This document shows, one piece after another, positions 18,408 to 27,597 of a stretch of DNA of 64,000 bases. The first letter of the stretch is position 1; the number at the start of each line of letters is the position of its first letter. The stretch is from the NCBI RefSeq assembly GCF_020866905.1, contig NZ_JAIVCC010000005.1:124001-188000 (forward strand), read 5' to 3'. The notes below the pieces were generated by a model that was not told the DNA's origin, searched no databases, and worked only from the letters and a program-made list of their open reading frames with translations. This stretch comes from Salinimicrobium sediminilitoris (GTDB taxonomy: Bacteria; Bacteroidota; Bacteroidia; Flavobacteriales; Flavobacteriaceae). Both the position numbers and the translations under genes were made by a program.

Positions 18408-18938
18408 ATGAATATCCTGGATCTGCTCCTCAGTATTTTCCTCCTCCTTGGACTTGCAAGGGGGCTTTTTAAAGGCTTTTTTACAGAACTTGCCGGCCTG
18501 CTGGCCCTCATTGGCGGGATATATGCCGCTATTCATTTTTCAGATGCGACTTATGCTTTTCTCGATGCTTTCATAGACTGGGATGCAAAATACCTCAGCA
18601 TTCTTTCTTTTGCGGTCACCTTTTTTATAGTCGCTGTCCTCATTTCCCTTGCCGGAAGCTTCCTTACCAAAATGGTTCATATGGTAGCACTTGGGATCAT
18701 CAATAGATTAGCCGGCGGCGCCTTAGGGGTGCTAAAAATGGCATTTTTAGCAAGTATATTTTTTATGTTCTTTGAAAATTTCGAAGTTTTCGAGATAGAG
18801 GAACCAACAAAAGAAGAATCTGTACTTTATGATCCGGTGAGGGTACTCGCACCTGCCTTTTTGCCTACCATCATTGAAGAAGTAAAAGAAGGGGATCTTT
18901 TCGAGACTTCTTCTGAAGCTGAAAAAACTCCCAGATAG
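18408..18938 (+). CDS. CvpA-family membrane protein
   Basis: 176 residues with four hydrophobic segments (about 3-20, 24-42, 62-85, 103-122) and an acidic C-terminal tail. The start MNILDLLLSIFLLLGLARGLFKG is the CvpA-family pattern. CvpA is an inner-membrane protein linked to colicin V production and envelope stress in enterobacteria; the role here is unknown. A perfect 21-nt palindrome lies inside the gene at 18731-18751. Confidence 0.85.
   Translation: MNILDLLLSIFLLLGLARGLFKGFFTELAGLLALIGGIYAAIHFSDATYAFLDAFIDWDAKYLSILSFAVTFFIVAVLISLAGSFLTKMVHMVALGIINRLAGGALGVLKMAFLASIFFMFFENFEVFEIEEPTKEESVLYDPVRVLAPAFLPTIIEEVKEGDLFETSSEAEKTPR
18731..18751. repeat. Perfect 21-nt palindrome inside the CvpA-family gene
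   Basis: Arms GCTAAAAATG and CATTTTTAGC around a central G. It shares the core AAAAATGNCATTTTT with 3365-3379 and 13826-13840. It lies in coding sequence for LKMAFLAS. Confidence 0.6.
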
Positions 18939-18969
18939 TCCCGAAAAAATCCCATTTTTAAAAGGTATG

Positions 18970-19605
18970 TTAGAAATTTAACTGGTAAACCTCATCCAAT
19001 TGATCTTCACTGCTAACATTGACATTAAGATCTTTAATAATACCCGATCCAACGCCATAAGCCCAGCCGTGTAAATGGAGTTTTTGGCCTTGTCTCCACG
19101 ATGCCTGCACAATTGAAGTCTTGGCAAGATCATAAACCTGCTCCACAACATTTAGTTCTACAAAGCGATCAAAACGTTCCTGTTCATTATCAATAGCATC
19201 AAGTTCTTTTTTGTGAAGCCTGTAGATATTCTTGATGTGCCTAATCCAGTTATCGATAAGGCCAATGGAATCGTTGCCCATAGCCGCTTTTATACCGCCA
19301 CAGCCATAGTGACCACATACAATCACGTGCTCAACTTTAAGCACATTAACCGCATAATCCAGTACACTCAGCATATTCATGTCCGAATGTATGACCATAT
19401 TGGCGATATTCCGGTGAACAAAGACTTCTCCCGGCTGGGCTCCAATAATTTGGTTCGCAGGCACGCGGCTGTCGGCGCATCCAATCCATAGCAATGGTGG
19501 CTTTTGACCTTCGGCTAATCGCGTGAAATATTCAGGGTCTTCTTTGATCATACTTTCGACCCAATCTTTATTATTCTGAATTATTTTCTTGTAGAAATCT
19601 GGCAT
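18970..19605 (-). CDS. Beta-carbonic anhydrase
   Basis: 211 residues from ATG at 19605; a GTG one codon upstream is an alternative. Zinc ligands are C43 (in WIGCADSRVP), H99 and C102 (in VCGHYGCGG), with the D45-R47 dyad. It interconverts CO2 and bicarbonate, supplying bicarbonate to carboxylases or handling pH in the cytoplasm. No signal peptide is seen. It lies downstream of batE on the same strand with a 24-nt gap and no terminator between, so it may be read from the bat operon. Confidence 0.95.
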   Translation of the reverse strand: MPDFYKKIIQNNKDWVESMIKEDPEYFTRLAEGQKPPLLWIGCADSRVPANQIIGAQPGEVFVHRNIANMVIHSDMNMLSVLDYAVNVLKVEHVIVCGHYGCGGIKAAMGNDSIGLIDNWIRHIKNIYRLHKKELDAIDNEQERFDRFVELNVVEQVYDLAKTSIVQASWRQGQKLHLHGWAYGVGSGIIKDLNVNVSSEDQLDEVYQLNF

Positions 19606-19629
19606 CACATTTAATTTAGGAGAGCTAAT

Positions 19630-20379
19630 TTACAATCTTTTTAGATCATTTTGAAGCATCCAGCCACGGCTTCCGTTTGGCAGCTCTATCTCTACCCAGT
19701 CCTGGAAATCTTCGGTGATCTTCACCTTGGCTCCCTCATGAAGCAAAAAGGCTTCTTCGGCCCGGGGCGAAGGTTCGGTCTTTATCTCCACCTCTTCAGA
19801 AAAGATTATAGCATAATTTCTTTCCTGCTGAAAATTTTGTTTAGTTGCTGCTACTACTGCTGAAGAAATGGAAATCACAAGGAAGAACATTGCGCCTATA
19901 AAAAGTAACCTTTTCACCATGGTTTTTCTACTGAAGTAATACACCAGGAAAAACACCACAAATCCCACCATGCAGAAAATGGCGATCCAACCCCAGCCCG
20001 AAGCAGAGAAAGCCGCAGTTGAGGTGTCAAAAATGCCTTTAAAGCCGGTATTTTCTTCTTCTCCAATAGCATCTATGGCCATGTTTTTGGCAAATTCCAG
20101 GTTATTGCGGATATCCTCATCCCCGGGATTTAATTGTAAGGCTTTTTCGTAATGATAGATACTGGGAGCGATCCTGTCCAGTTTATAATAGGAATTCCCC
20201 AGGTTGTAATGCAAACCGGCCGAGGTTTCCCCATTAGAAAGGATCTTTTCGTATTGATCAATTGCCTCTTCATAATTTCCTGCTGAATAGGCTTTATTAC
20301 CAGCTTCAAAAAGCCGGGAGTTTTGTGCCGTCCCAAGGAAACTGAAGAGCAGGGCAAGTAAAAAGATCAGCTTTTTCAT
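19630..20379 (-). CDS. batE: BatE: TPR and SH3-like membrane protein of the bat operon
   Basis: 249 residues. Signal peptide (about 1-18, ending GTAQ), tetratricopeptide repeats at about 22-100 (AYSAGNYEEAIDQYEKIL; LHYNLGNSYYKLDRI), two hydrophobic segments (about 132-152 and 160-182) and a C-terminal bacterial SH3 domain (EIKTEPSPRAEEAFLLHEGA to GSRGWMLQNDL). It should present TPR or SH3 modules at the membrane as part of the Bat complex. The ATG overlaps the batD stop (ATGA). It is the last bat gene of the operon. Confidence 0.9.
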   Translation of the reverse strand: MKKLIFLLALLFSFLGTAQNSRLFEAGNKAYSAGNYEEAIDQYEKILSNGETSAGLHYNLGNSYYKLDRIAPSIYHYEKALQLNPGDEDIRNNLEFAKNMAIDAIGEEENTGFKGIFDTSTAAFSASGWGWIAIFCMVGFVVFFLVYYFSRKTMVKRLLFIGAMFFLVISISSAVVAATKQNFQQERNYAIIFSEEVEIKTEPSPRAEEAFLLHEGAKVKITEDFQDWVEIELPNGSRGWMLQNDLKRL

Positions 20380-22136
20380 ACTTGTTTATCTAGTTCTGAA
20401 ATTACACGTACGGCCTTGTCATAATCCTGCTGCATTGCAACGTTGGATGCCGGGGTATAGCGGGCGAATTCACAGCTCTTGAGCAGTTCATTGAATTCTA
20501 CCACTGTACCGGCATTAGCGCCTTTACTTTCCAGCAACTCCTTTATGCGTTCCTTGCTCATCTCACTGGTTTGTATATGAAGTTTGGCCTTTAAATAATT
20601 GTGTAAGGCTCTTTCGAGGGATTCATAGAATTTGGTTTGATCTCCCAGATTCTTCTTAGCTTCAGAAAGATATTTTCGGGCCAGTCGATCGGCTTTTTTA
20701 ATTCGGTTCCCGCGTACATCCCCTGCAATCGCCTTCCTTCTTTTTCCAAAAAGGATGGCCAGCGGGATAAAAAGCAACGGACTTAAAAATAAGGTCCAGA
20801 ACAAAGGCGACCCTATAAATGGTGCCTCCCCAATTGATTTTAAAGAGGTATTGAGTTTAATGTATCTAAATTGATTTGCAGCCGCCGGAGTTTGTTGCGC
20901 AATTGGCCCCGAACTCTGGGAAGTTGCACGGCTTCCTGCAGGTGCCGCATCAACGTCAACCAGGATCTCATTTGAGGTAAGGGTTTTATAAGATTGGGAA
21001 TCAAGATCGAAATAGCTGAAACTCACCGGCGGGATGGGATATTTCCCTTTTGACTGCGGTACAAGCGTATATTCATTTGATATGCGTCCCTGCATCCCGT
21101 TTATTGTGGTCGTAACATTTTCGACATATTCGGGTTCATATTTTTCCATAGAGGCAGGAACCGTCAATGGTGGCAGGTCAAACAACTTAAGGTTCCCCTG
21201 CCCCGTCACTTCGACAGTAGCCTGTAAAGATTCGGTAGCTCTAAGAGTCGTCTTATCGGTAGTAACTTTGAGCCTGAGGTTCTTCCCAACGGCCCCGGTA
21301 AAATCGGCAGGACGACCTTCCTGGGGTAAAGGCTTGACGTCGATTGTACGATTTCCGGCAGCAACAACTTTGTCTACAGTCTCGTAAAACCTGTTGCCAA
21401 AAATATCCCTTCGGTTGCCAGGCACCTCTACAGAAATATTGAGGGTAAGAGGCTCTATGTTAAGTTTTCCGGTCTTTTGCGGATAAAGTACCGTCTTCCG
21501 CAGCACCACAAACCTGTATGGTTCTCCTTTATAAGTTCCGTTCTCTACTTCCAGTCTTCTAATGTCAATATTCTGACTCCAGAAATCGCTGAATTTTGGG
21601 CTATCCAGCTGCCGCCAGTCGCTAACGTTGATCCGCGGACTCACGTACAGCTTGTAAACCACAGTAATGGCTTCATTAAGATAAGGGCTGGTATCAGAAA
21701 TTTCCGCTACGAGATGAATATTTTCTGAAGCTACATATTCCGAGTTTTCACCGTCTGTAGGTTGATCTACAGCCGCGGTAACCTCCACCTGGACGGGGGT
21801 GGTTTTGTAAATATTCCCGTCAATGGTAATTTCTGCCTGTCCAATAGTGAATTTCCCGCGGCCCTTAGGAGCGAGAAAATAGCTGTACGTTTTGGAATAA
21901 GTTCTTTTACCATTGATCCAGCTGTTGCTCACCGCCTGGTTGGGACCACCCACCACCGTAAAGTTGGTAAACTCCGGCGGATTAAAATTGTCCCCATCCT
22001 GGTTCATTTCAAAGTCCACTCTAAGGCGTTCATTTACCCCCAGCTTATCCTTGCTTACCTTGGCCTCAAACTGCACCTGCCCAATAGCAAGGCCGGAGGC
22101 CAGTAACATTATAATAAGTAACAGCTTTTCCTTCAT
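20376..22136 (-). CDS. batD: BatD: oxygen-tolerance family membrane protein
   Basis: 586 residues. Signal peptide (about 1-19), a long beta-rich extracytoplasmic part made of repeated Ig-like units (VSKDKLGVNERLRVDFEMNQ; TTDKTTLRATESLQATVEVTG), one membrane segment at about 447-465 (PLFWTLFLSPLLFIPLAILF) and a basic helical cytoplasmic tail. This is the BatD/oxygen-tolerance family. The name comes from Bacteroides fragilis aerotolerance; in other species the role is broader or unclear. It lies 6 nt after batC and overlaps batE. Confidence 0.92.
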   Translation of the reverse strand: MKEKLLLIIMLLASGLAIGQVQFEAKVSKDKLGVNERLRVDFEMNQDGDNFNPPEFTNFTVVGGPNQAVSNSWINGKRTYSKTYSYFLAPKGRGKFTIGQAEITIDGNIYKTTPVQVEVTAAVDQPTDGENSEYVASENIHLVAEISDTSPYLNEAITVVYKLYVSPRINVSDWRQLDSPKFSDFWSQNIDIRRLEVENGTYKGEPYRFVVLRKTVLYPQKTGKLNIEPLTLNISVEVPGNRRDIFGNRFYETVDKVVAAGNRTIDVKPLPQEGRPADFTGAVGKNLRLKVTTDKTTLRATESLQATVEVTGQGNLKLFDLPPLTVPASMEKYEPEYVENVTTTINGMQGRISNEYTLVPQSKGKYPIPPVSFSYFDLDSQSYKTLTSNEILVDVDAAPAGSRATSQSSGPIAQQTPAAANQFRYIKLNTSLKSIGEAPFIGSPLFWTLFLSPLLFIPLAILFGKRRKAIAGDVRGNRIKKADRLARKYLSEAKKNLGDQTKFYESLERALHNYLKAKLHIQTSEMSKERIKELLESKGANAGTVVEFNELLKSCEFARYTPASNVAMQQDYDKAVRVISELDKQV

Positions 22137-22142
22137 TGGTTT

Positions 22143-23024
22143 CTACCAGTCTTTTTCTGTTTGCACAGGAACACCTTTTGCCTTTTTGGCATTTATCTTT
22201 TCCTGAACTTTCTTTTCTTCATTCCCCATAGCTTCAAGCAAATTTTTCACTTGCTGTGGAGAAAGTTGCCCCGGCCGTTGCTGTGGCTGCTTAGGCTGCT
22301 CTCCCTCTTTTGGCTGCTCCTGTTTTTTCTGTTCTTTATCATCGGGTTGGCCGGCATTATCTTTCTTCTGTTCGCCTTTTTTATTTTCGTCTTCCTTCTT
22401 GTCTCCGCCTTCTTTATCATCGGGCTGGCCTTCTTCATTCTGCTCCTTCTCGCCTTCGCCTTCCTGTTGTTCGTTCTTATCCTGCTGCTTTTGCTGGTCC
22501 TGCTCTTCCTTCTCCTTACTGTCGCCGCCGCCATCCTTCTTTTTCTCTTCCTCCAGCATCTTTTTGGCCAGGGCAAGATTGTAACGGGTTTCGTCATCAT
22601 CAGGATTATTACGCAGCGATTGCTTGTATGCTTCAACAGCTTCGCTGTACTTTTTTTGTTTCATGTAAGCATTCCCCTGGTTGTGATATGCGTCATGTTT
22701 TAATGGCTTTTCTTTGGCTGTGGTTGCAGCGCCACGGTGCCGCTCCAAAGCCTGACTTGTAATGTCTTTGTTGTAATAAAGGTTACCTAGGTTGTATTTT
22801 GCCTCGGCATTTGCAGGGTCTTTTGCTATGGCTTTGCGATAATAGGCCTCTGCTGTAGCCGGATCATTATCGGCCAGGGCAGCTTCGGCTTCCTGCATAC
22901 ATTTTTTCGCGGCTTTAGTAGCTACTTCAGGTTTTTCCTGTGCAGCGCCAACAAAAGGAAAAGAAAAAAGGAAACCAAAAAATAGCATTTTTGGCAGGTA
23001 TATTTTCGTCATCCTTTTCATCAT
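22143..23024 (-). CDS. batC: BatC: TPR protein with long charged low-complexity tail
   Basis: 293 residues. Signal peptide ending near GAAQ (about residue 28), about three TPRs between 40 and 150 (DPATAEAYYRKAIAKDPANA; AYHNQGNAYMKQKKYSEAVE), then about 100 residues almost entirely of K, E, Q, D, G and N, ending with a short conserved region (QLSPQQVKNLLEAMGNEEKK). The tail is low-complexity and probably disordered. The start overlaps the batB stop (TGATG). Long open frames opposite this tail are composition artefacts. Confidence 0.9.
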   Translation of the reverse strand: MMKRMTKIYLPKMLFFGFLFSFPFVGAAQEKPEVATKAAKKCMQEAEAALADNDPATAEAYYRKAIAKDPANAEAKYNLGNLYYNKDITSQALERHRGAATTAKEKPLKHDAYHNQGNAYMKQKKYSEAVEAYKQSLRNNPDDDETRYNLALAKKMLEEEKKKDGGGDSKEKEEQDQQKQQDKNEQQEGEGEKEQNEEGQPDDKEGGDKKEDENKKGEQKKDNAGQPDDKEQKKQEQPKEGEQPKQPQQRPGQLSPQQVKNLLEAMGNEEKKVQEKINAKKAKGVPVQTEKDW

Positions 23025-24064
23025 CAGCTTCTTTTTTCGTTAAACAAATTTAACCTTTTTAACCATGAGGTTTGGCGTTCAAGTAATAGAATATCAAGCA
23101 ACAAGAAGAGCAAACCAAGCGCTAAAAACCATTGAAACTGGCTTTTATATTCGGCTATTTGTTGCGACTCGAATTCCTTCTTGTCCATATTTTGAAGGAT
23201 CTCTGTCACTTCTTCCACCACTTTGGAAGTGACTCTGCCATCAATATATCTCCCATTTGCTTCGGAAGCTATCTGCTTCAGGGTTTCTTCATTGAGCCTC
23301 GTTATAACCGTTTCCCCCCGATTGTCCTTCTTATAATTCTGAATCACACCATTCCTTTTCACCGGGATTGGTCCTCCCTTGGCAGTTCCCACTCCAATAG
23401 TTACTATTCTGATGCCTTCACGCGCGGCTTCCGCAGCAATCTCTTCAATATCTCCTTCATGGTCTTCCCCGTCACTTATGAGGAACAGCACCCGGTTGGT
23501 CTGCTCTTCGTCATTAAAGTAGGTCTTTGCCAGCTCAATCGCTTCCCTAATAGCAGTTCCCTGCGAAGAAAGCATATCTGTATTCATATTTTGAAGGAAC
23601 ATTTTCGCCGCAGCATAATCTGTAGTGATAGGCAACTGCGGGAAAGCGCTCCCTGCATAAGCTATGATCCCCACCCTGTCACTTGCCAGGTTATTGATGA
23701 TCTGGGTAACAAGCTGTTTTGATTTCTCCAGCCGGTTGGGCGCAATATCTTCTGCCAGCATACTTTTAGAGACATCAACTGCGAAAACCACATCAACCCC
23801 TTCTCGCTTAACAGTTTCCAATTTTGTGCCAAACTGTGGATTGACCAGGGCAATGACAAAACTTGTAATGGCGAGGCAAAGCAGGATGATCTTCATAACC
23901 TGTTTCCCTGTGGACCGGTTAGGACTTAATTTATCCAGCAATTCTTTGTCGGCAAACTTGCGCTGGGTTCTTTTTTGCCAAAAGATCACCATGGCATACA
24001 ACAGTGCAATGACCGGGATGCCAATCAATAACCACAAATAAGTTTTATCTTCTAACAAAAACAT
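23024..24064 (-). CDS. batB: BatB: VWA-domain membrane protein
   Basis: 346 residues. Hydrophobic segments near 10-27, 55-74 and 303-325 enclose a von Willebrand A domain with the MIDAS sequence DVSKS (in VVFAVDVSKSMLAEDIAPNR) and the later SDGEDHEGD. It is probably anchored in the inner membrane with the metal-dependent VWA domain in the periplasm or at the membrane face. It follows batA by 12 nt and overlaps batC. Its ATGTTTTT start precedes the first helix. Confidence 0.93.
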   Translation of the reverse strand: MFLLEDKTYLWLLIGIPVIALLYAMVIFWQKRTQRKFADKELLDKLSPNRSTGKQVMKIILLCLAITSFVIALVNPQFGTKLETVKREGVDVVFAVDVSKSMLAEDIAPNRLEKSKQLVTQIINNLASDRVGIIAYAGSAFPQLPITTDYAAAKMFLQNMNTDMLSSQGTAIREAIELAKTYFNDEEQTNRVLFLISDGEDHEGDIEEIAAEAAREGIRIVTIGVGTAKGGPIPVKRNGVIQNYKKDNRGETVITRLNEETLKQIASEANGRYIDGRVTSKVVEEVTEILQNMDKKEFESQQIAEYKSQFQWFLALGLLFLLLDILLLERQTSWLKRLNLFNEKRS

Positions 24065-24076
24065 ATTCTATTCTTT

Positions 24077-25081
24077 TTAAACAAAGCTCCTGAAAATAGT
24101 AAATCTCAACAGTACTTCTACCAATAACAGGAATCCTGCCAGCAGGATGAGCGGCCGAAATTTCTCTTCATAATTATAAAACCTGAACTCTTCTATTTCA
24201 GTCTTTTCCAGTTCATCTATTTCATCATAAATCTCCTCCAGGGATTGATTGTCTGTAGCCCTGAAGTATTTCCCGCCGGTAGTTTCAGAAATTTCCTTTA
24301 AAAGAGCTTCATCTATTTCCACCGGTACTCTGCCGTACTGGAAGGTTCCGTTAGGCAAAATGGCTATGGGAGAGAGGGCGGTGCCGTTACTTCCCACTCC
24401 AATCGTATAAACTTTTATGCCAAACTCCACCGCCAGTTCACTGGCAATTTTAGGATCAATAAATCCGGCGTTGTTCATTCCATCGGTAAGCAGGATTACT
24501 ACTTTGCTTTCAGCTTTGCTGTCCTTTAAACGGTTCACAGCCGTGGCAAGTCCCATTCCAATTGCTGTCCCGTTCTCCAGCATGTTGTTGTATTCAATAT
24601 CCTCAAGCGCACTCAGCACAATACTTTTATCACTGGTGATAGGTGTTTGCGTAAAACTTTCCCCGGCGTACACGACCAGGCCAATACGGTCTGCCGGCCG
24701 GTTTCTCACGAAGTCTGCCGCCACTTCTTTTGTAGCTGCAAGCCGGTTAGGATCAAGATCGCGTGCCAGCATACTCGCCGAAACATCTATAGCCATTACA
24801 ATGTCAATACCAAAATTACTGCTGGTACGGGAGGAGACATCAACGCTGCGGGGCCTCGCCAGGGCGGTGATCACCAAAGCAAGCACCAGTAACCTTAACA
24901 CGAATAATATTGGTCGAAATTTACCCAATAAGCCGGGTTTGGCTTCAAAGCCTTTAATGCTGGAGATCCTAAGCTCGGCTGTCTGCCGGTTTCGCTTCCA
25001 AACATACCAGCCGAGGGCCAGCGGCAAGAGCAGCAACAACCAAAAGAACTGCGGATCTTCAAAAAATAATCTTTCGAACAT
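24077..25081 (-). CDS. batA: BatA: VWA-domain membrane protein
   Basis: 334 residues with the same layout as BatB: N-terminal hydrophobic segments (about 10-27 and 55-75), a VWA domain with MIDAS DVSAS (in VMAIDVSASMLARDLDPNR) and TDGMNNAG, and a C-terminal hydrophobic segment (about 308-325). BatA and BatB are sister proteins and may pair. The ATG overlaps the preceding stop by one base (TAATG). Confidence 0.93.
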   Translation of the reverse strand: MFERLFFEDPQFFWLLLLLPLALGWYVWKRNRQTAELRISSIKGFEAKPGLLGKFRPILFVLRLLVLALVITALARPRSVDVSSRTSSNFGIDIVMAIDVSASMLARDLDPNRLAATKEVAADFVRNRPADRIGLVVYAGESFTQTPITSDKSIVLSALEDIEYNNMLENGTAIGMGLATAVNRLKDSKAESKVVILLTDGMNNAGFIDPKIASELAVEFGIKVYTIGVGSNGTALSPIAILPNGTFQYGRVPVEIDEALLKEISETTGGKYFRATDNQSLEEIYDEIDELEKTEIEEFRFYNYEEKFRPLILLAGFLLLVEVLLRFTIFRSFV

Positions 25082-26715
25082 TAATTCGCCTTGTTTATAA
25101 GTTCAACCGATGTGGTGATGCGCTGGGCAATTTCATCGGCATATTTATCTGCTTCGTTGTAGATCATCACCACCTGCTGATAACCTTCGCCCATTCCAAA
25201 GTTCAGAATTGAATATTCCTTGGAAACAGGTTGTGATTTTTCATTTTTTTGGAAGGTCATAGTTCCAAATATTTTTAGTCCCTCTGCTCCATTTATGGTG
25301 GTTATTTCCTCCTGCTTGGTAATTATATTTTTTGCACCTCTTTTTTCCAGGTAAGTATAAACCTCTTCAACGGCCGACTCTAAATTAAAGTCTTCCCCGG
25401 CCGAGCGGGTATTTATACTTACAAAAAGGTTGCTCTCCAGGCTGCCATAGTTAAAAGTTTCCTTTCCTGCGGCCATGCCGCTGGTGTCGCTGACGTTTCG
25501 TACCAACACATCGGGAGTGGCAATAGTGACCGAAGGGGTTCCATATTCACTGGAGATCCATTCACTTTCCAGCATCTCTTTGCTGCTGTTGCCAATGTAA
25601 GTATCTGTAAAATATTCAAATCCGCGGGTAGAAATAAGATAAGCAGCACCGGCACTAATAAGGATTACTACGGCAACGATGCCTAAAATGATCTTTTTGA
25701 CCTTCTTTTTTCGCTCCAGTCTCTCCCTGTATTCACGATCCCGCAACAGCTCTTCTTCTGTTGGCTGCGGAATTGAGGCTTTCGTATCTTTTATAACATT
25801 TTCAACGCTACTGCGATCCTCCTTTGCTGTGAGCACATCGGGTCTTGAGTTCGCGAACTTTGCGAGATCGGCCCTTTCCAGAATTTCTTTTAATCGACCT
25901 ATTGTGGTGTTTTCAAGTTTTAGTCTCCCACGATCTCTTTCGGCTTCAAGATAAGCGATGAGTTCATTTGTAGTGCTTTCCAATGCGTGATCGTAGATAT
26001 CTCCATCGAGATATCTCCTTACAGCAGCTGATAGTTGAGAGTAATATTCCTTGATCTCCCGTTGCTCTAAAAGGTGGGAATCGTCAAGTTGTTTAAGTTC
26101 AAAAAGAGCACGCTCATAAGGCGGAAGCTGTTTGGCAGCCTCTTTTCTTTTCTTCCTGCTTCTGTACAGCAGGTAAATCACCACCCCGAGAATTATTATT
26201 CCCAATAGCCACCATAGCCATGAAGGAATTCCAAAAGCCGGCGGTACTTCAACTGCAGGTTTTATGGGAAACATTTTTTGTTTTGTCGTGTCTACCACCA
26301 CATCATTCACCACCACCAAAAACGAATCTGTGCGGAACTCCCGGTCATTGATAAGCACAAGCTGCCGCGGAATGGTATAACTGCCCGAATCAAACTGTGT
26401 TAAAGCATATTCCCGGGTAAGGCGGTAACGATCACTTATTTCACTGGTGTCAATGGCATAAGCCTCGATCATTTCCAGCGGAGAAAAAGTTTGTCCTTCC
26501 GGAAAGACCACCAGGTCCTCACGAGCTGCTTCCACGGAAAGTTCATAGGTGATCTGCTCCCCTATTTTTATGGTTGTAGTATCTACTGAAGCTGAAACTT
26601 CCTGCGCATGCAGGTTAATAGTGCTTAACAGCAGGAAAAACATACACAGGCAGAACCAGGAAAAACTGTTCCTTGGGGTTCCAAAAATGCCATTCTGCCT
26701 AAAATTTTTTTGCAT
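25081..26715 (-). CDS. Large membrane protein between DUF58 and batA
   Basis: 544 residues from ATG at 26715 (a TTG one codon upstream is in frame). Signal peptide ending near LHAQ, beta-rich extracytoplasmic domain (about 40-155), a membrane segment at about 166-184 (WLWWLLGIIILGVVIYLLY), a helical cytoplasmic part (about 185-340), a second membrane segment at about 343-362 and a C-terminal extracytoplasmic domain of about 180 residues. The first half is the usual bat-locus protein at this position; the last part resembles nothing I recognise. It probably links the MoxR/DUF58 pair to BatA/B. Confidence 0.8.
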   Translation of the reverse strand: MQKNFRQNGIFGTPRNSFSWFCLCMFFLLLSTINLHAQEVSASVDTTTIKIGEQITYELSVEAAREDLVVFPEGQTFSPLEMIEAYAIDTSEISDRYRLTREYALTQFDSGSYTIPRQLVLINDREFRTDSFLVVVNDVVVDTTKQKMFPIKPAVEVPPAFGIPSWLWWLLGIIILGVVIYLLYRSRKKRKEAAKQLPPYERALFELKQLDDSHLLEQREIKEYYSQLSAAVRRYLDGDIYDHALESTTNELIAYLEAERDRGRLKLENTTIGRLKEILERADLAKFANSRPDVLTAKEDRSSVENVIKDTKASIPQPTEEELLRDREYRERLERKKKVKKIILGIVAVVILISAGAAYLISTRGFEYFTDTYIGNSSKEMLESEWISSEYGTPSVTIATPDVLVRNVSDTSGMAAGKETFNYGSLESNLFVSINTRSAGEDFNLESAVEEVYTYLEKRGAKNIITKQEEITTINGAEGLKIFGTMTFQKNEKSQPVSKEYSILNFGMGEGYQQVVMIYNEADKYADEIAQRITTSVELINKAN

Positions 26716-26725
26716 CAATATTCTT

Positions 26726-27589
26726 TTATCTGGCTTTGAAATAGCCCAGTAATTTTTTTACATAACTTTCATCCACACGGGTGCTAAGGCTCCCGGCCCC
26801 GCTTCTTCTAAAACTTTCGGTAAAATAATCCACCCTTTCGCGGTAGTATTTTGAATAATTCCGTCGCACCGATTTTGATGAGGTATCTACTAAAATTCTT
26901 TTTCCGGTCTCTTCATCCTGCATAGCGACCATCCCCAGGTTGGGAATATCCTCCTCCCGCTCGTCATAAACCCTAATGCCGGTAACATCATGCCGGCCAC
27001 TTGTGATCTTGAGGGTACGCTGATAATCTTCAGCAATAAAATCGGAAAGCACAAAAACAATGGCTTTTTTCTTCATTACCCGGGACAGGTAACTCAGCGC
27101 ATTTTCCAGATCGGTCTTTTGGCTTTTCGGTTGAAATTCCAGAAGCTCCCTAATTATGCGGAGGACATGCGAACGGCCTTTCTTTGGCGGAATATAAAGC
27201 TCAATAACATCGGTGAACAGGATGAGCCCTATCTTATCATTATTCTGAGTAGCCGAAAATGCCAAAGTAGCGGCAATTTCTGTAATAATGTCCTGTTTAA
27301 ATCCATTACGGGTACCAAATAATCCGGAGCCGGAGACATCCACCACCAGCATCATGGTAAGTTCCCGCTCTTCCTCGAACACTTTAACAAAAGGCTCGGA
27401 ATAGCGGGCGGTTACGTTCCAGTCAATATTCCTTACATCATCTCCAAATTGATACTGGCGTACCTCGCTAAAGGTCATCCCGCGACCTTTAAAGGTGGAG
27501 TGATATTCCCCGCCAAAGATGTGGTCACTTAACCGGCGGGTCTTGATCTCTATTTTCCGAACTTTTTTTAGTAACTCCTTAGTATCCAT
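26726..27589 (-). CDS. DUF58 / VWA-like protein of the bat operon
   Basis: 287 residues from ATG at 27589; a TTG five codons upstream is in frame but less likely. The DUF58 core GRGMTFSEVRQYQFGDDVRNIDWN lies at about 39-62, followed by a VWA-type fold with a MIDAS-like DVSGS (VVDVSGSGLFG). DUF58 proteins partner MoxR ATPases. No membrane segment is seen, so it is cytoplasmic. A 97-nt spacer with a long imperfect inverted repeat separates it from moxR, whereas later genes are tightly packed. Confidence 0.92.
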   Translation of the reverse strand: MDTKELLKKVRKIEIKTRRLSDHIFGGEYHSTFKGRGMTFSEVRQYQFGDDVRNIDWNVTARYSEPFVKVFEEERELTMMLVVDVSGSGLFGTRNGFKQDIITEIAATLAFSATQNNDKIGLILFTDVIELYIPPKKGRSHVLRIIRELLEFQPKSQKTDLENALSYLSRVMKKKAIVFVLSDFIAEDYQRTLKITSGRHDVTGIRVYDEREEDIPNLGMVAMQDEETGKRILVDTSSKSVRRNYSKYYRERVDYFTESFRRSGAGSLSTRVDESYVKKLLGYFKAR

Positions 27590-27597
27590 TTTTACAA

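Noticed and set aside
22161-22762. Long plus-strand open frames opposite batC
   Set aside because: They arise from the repetitive K/E/Q-rich codons of the batC tail read in reverse, have leucine/phenylalanine- or serine-rich low-complexity translations, and have no start context.
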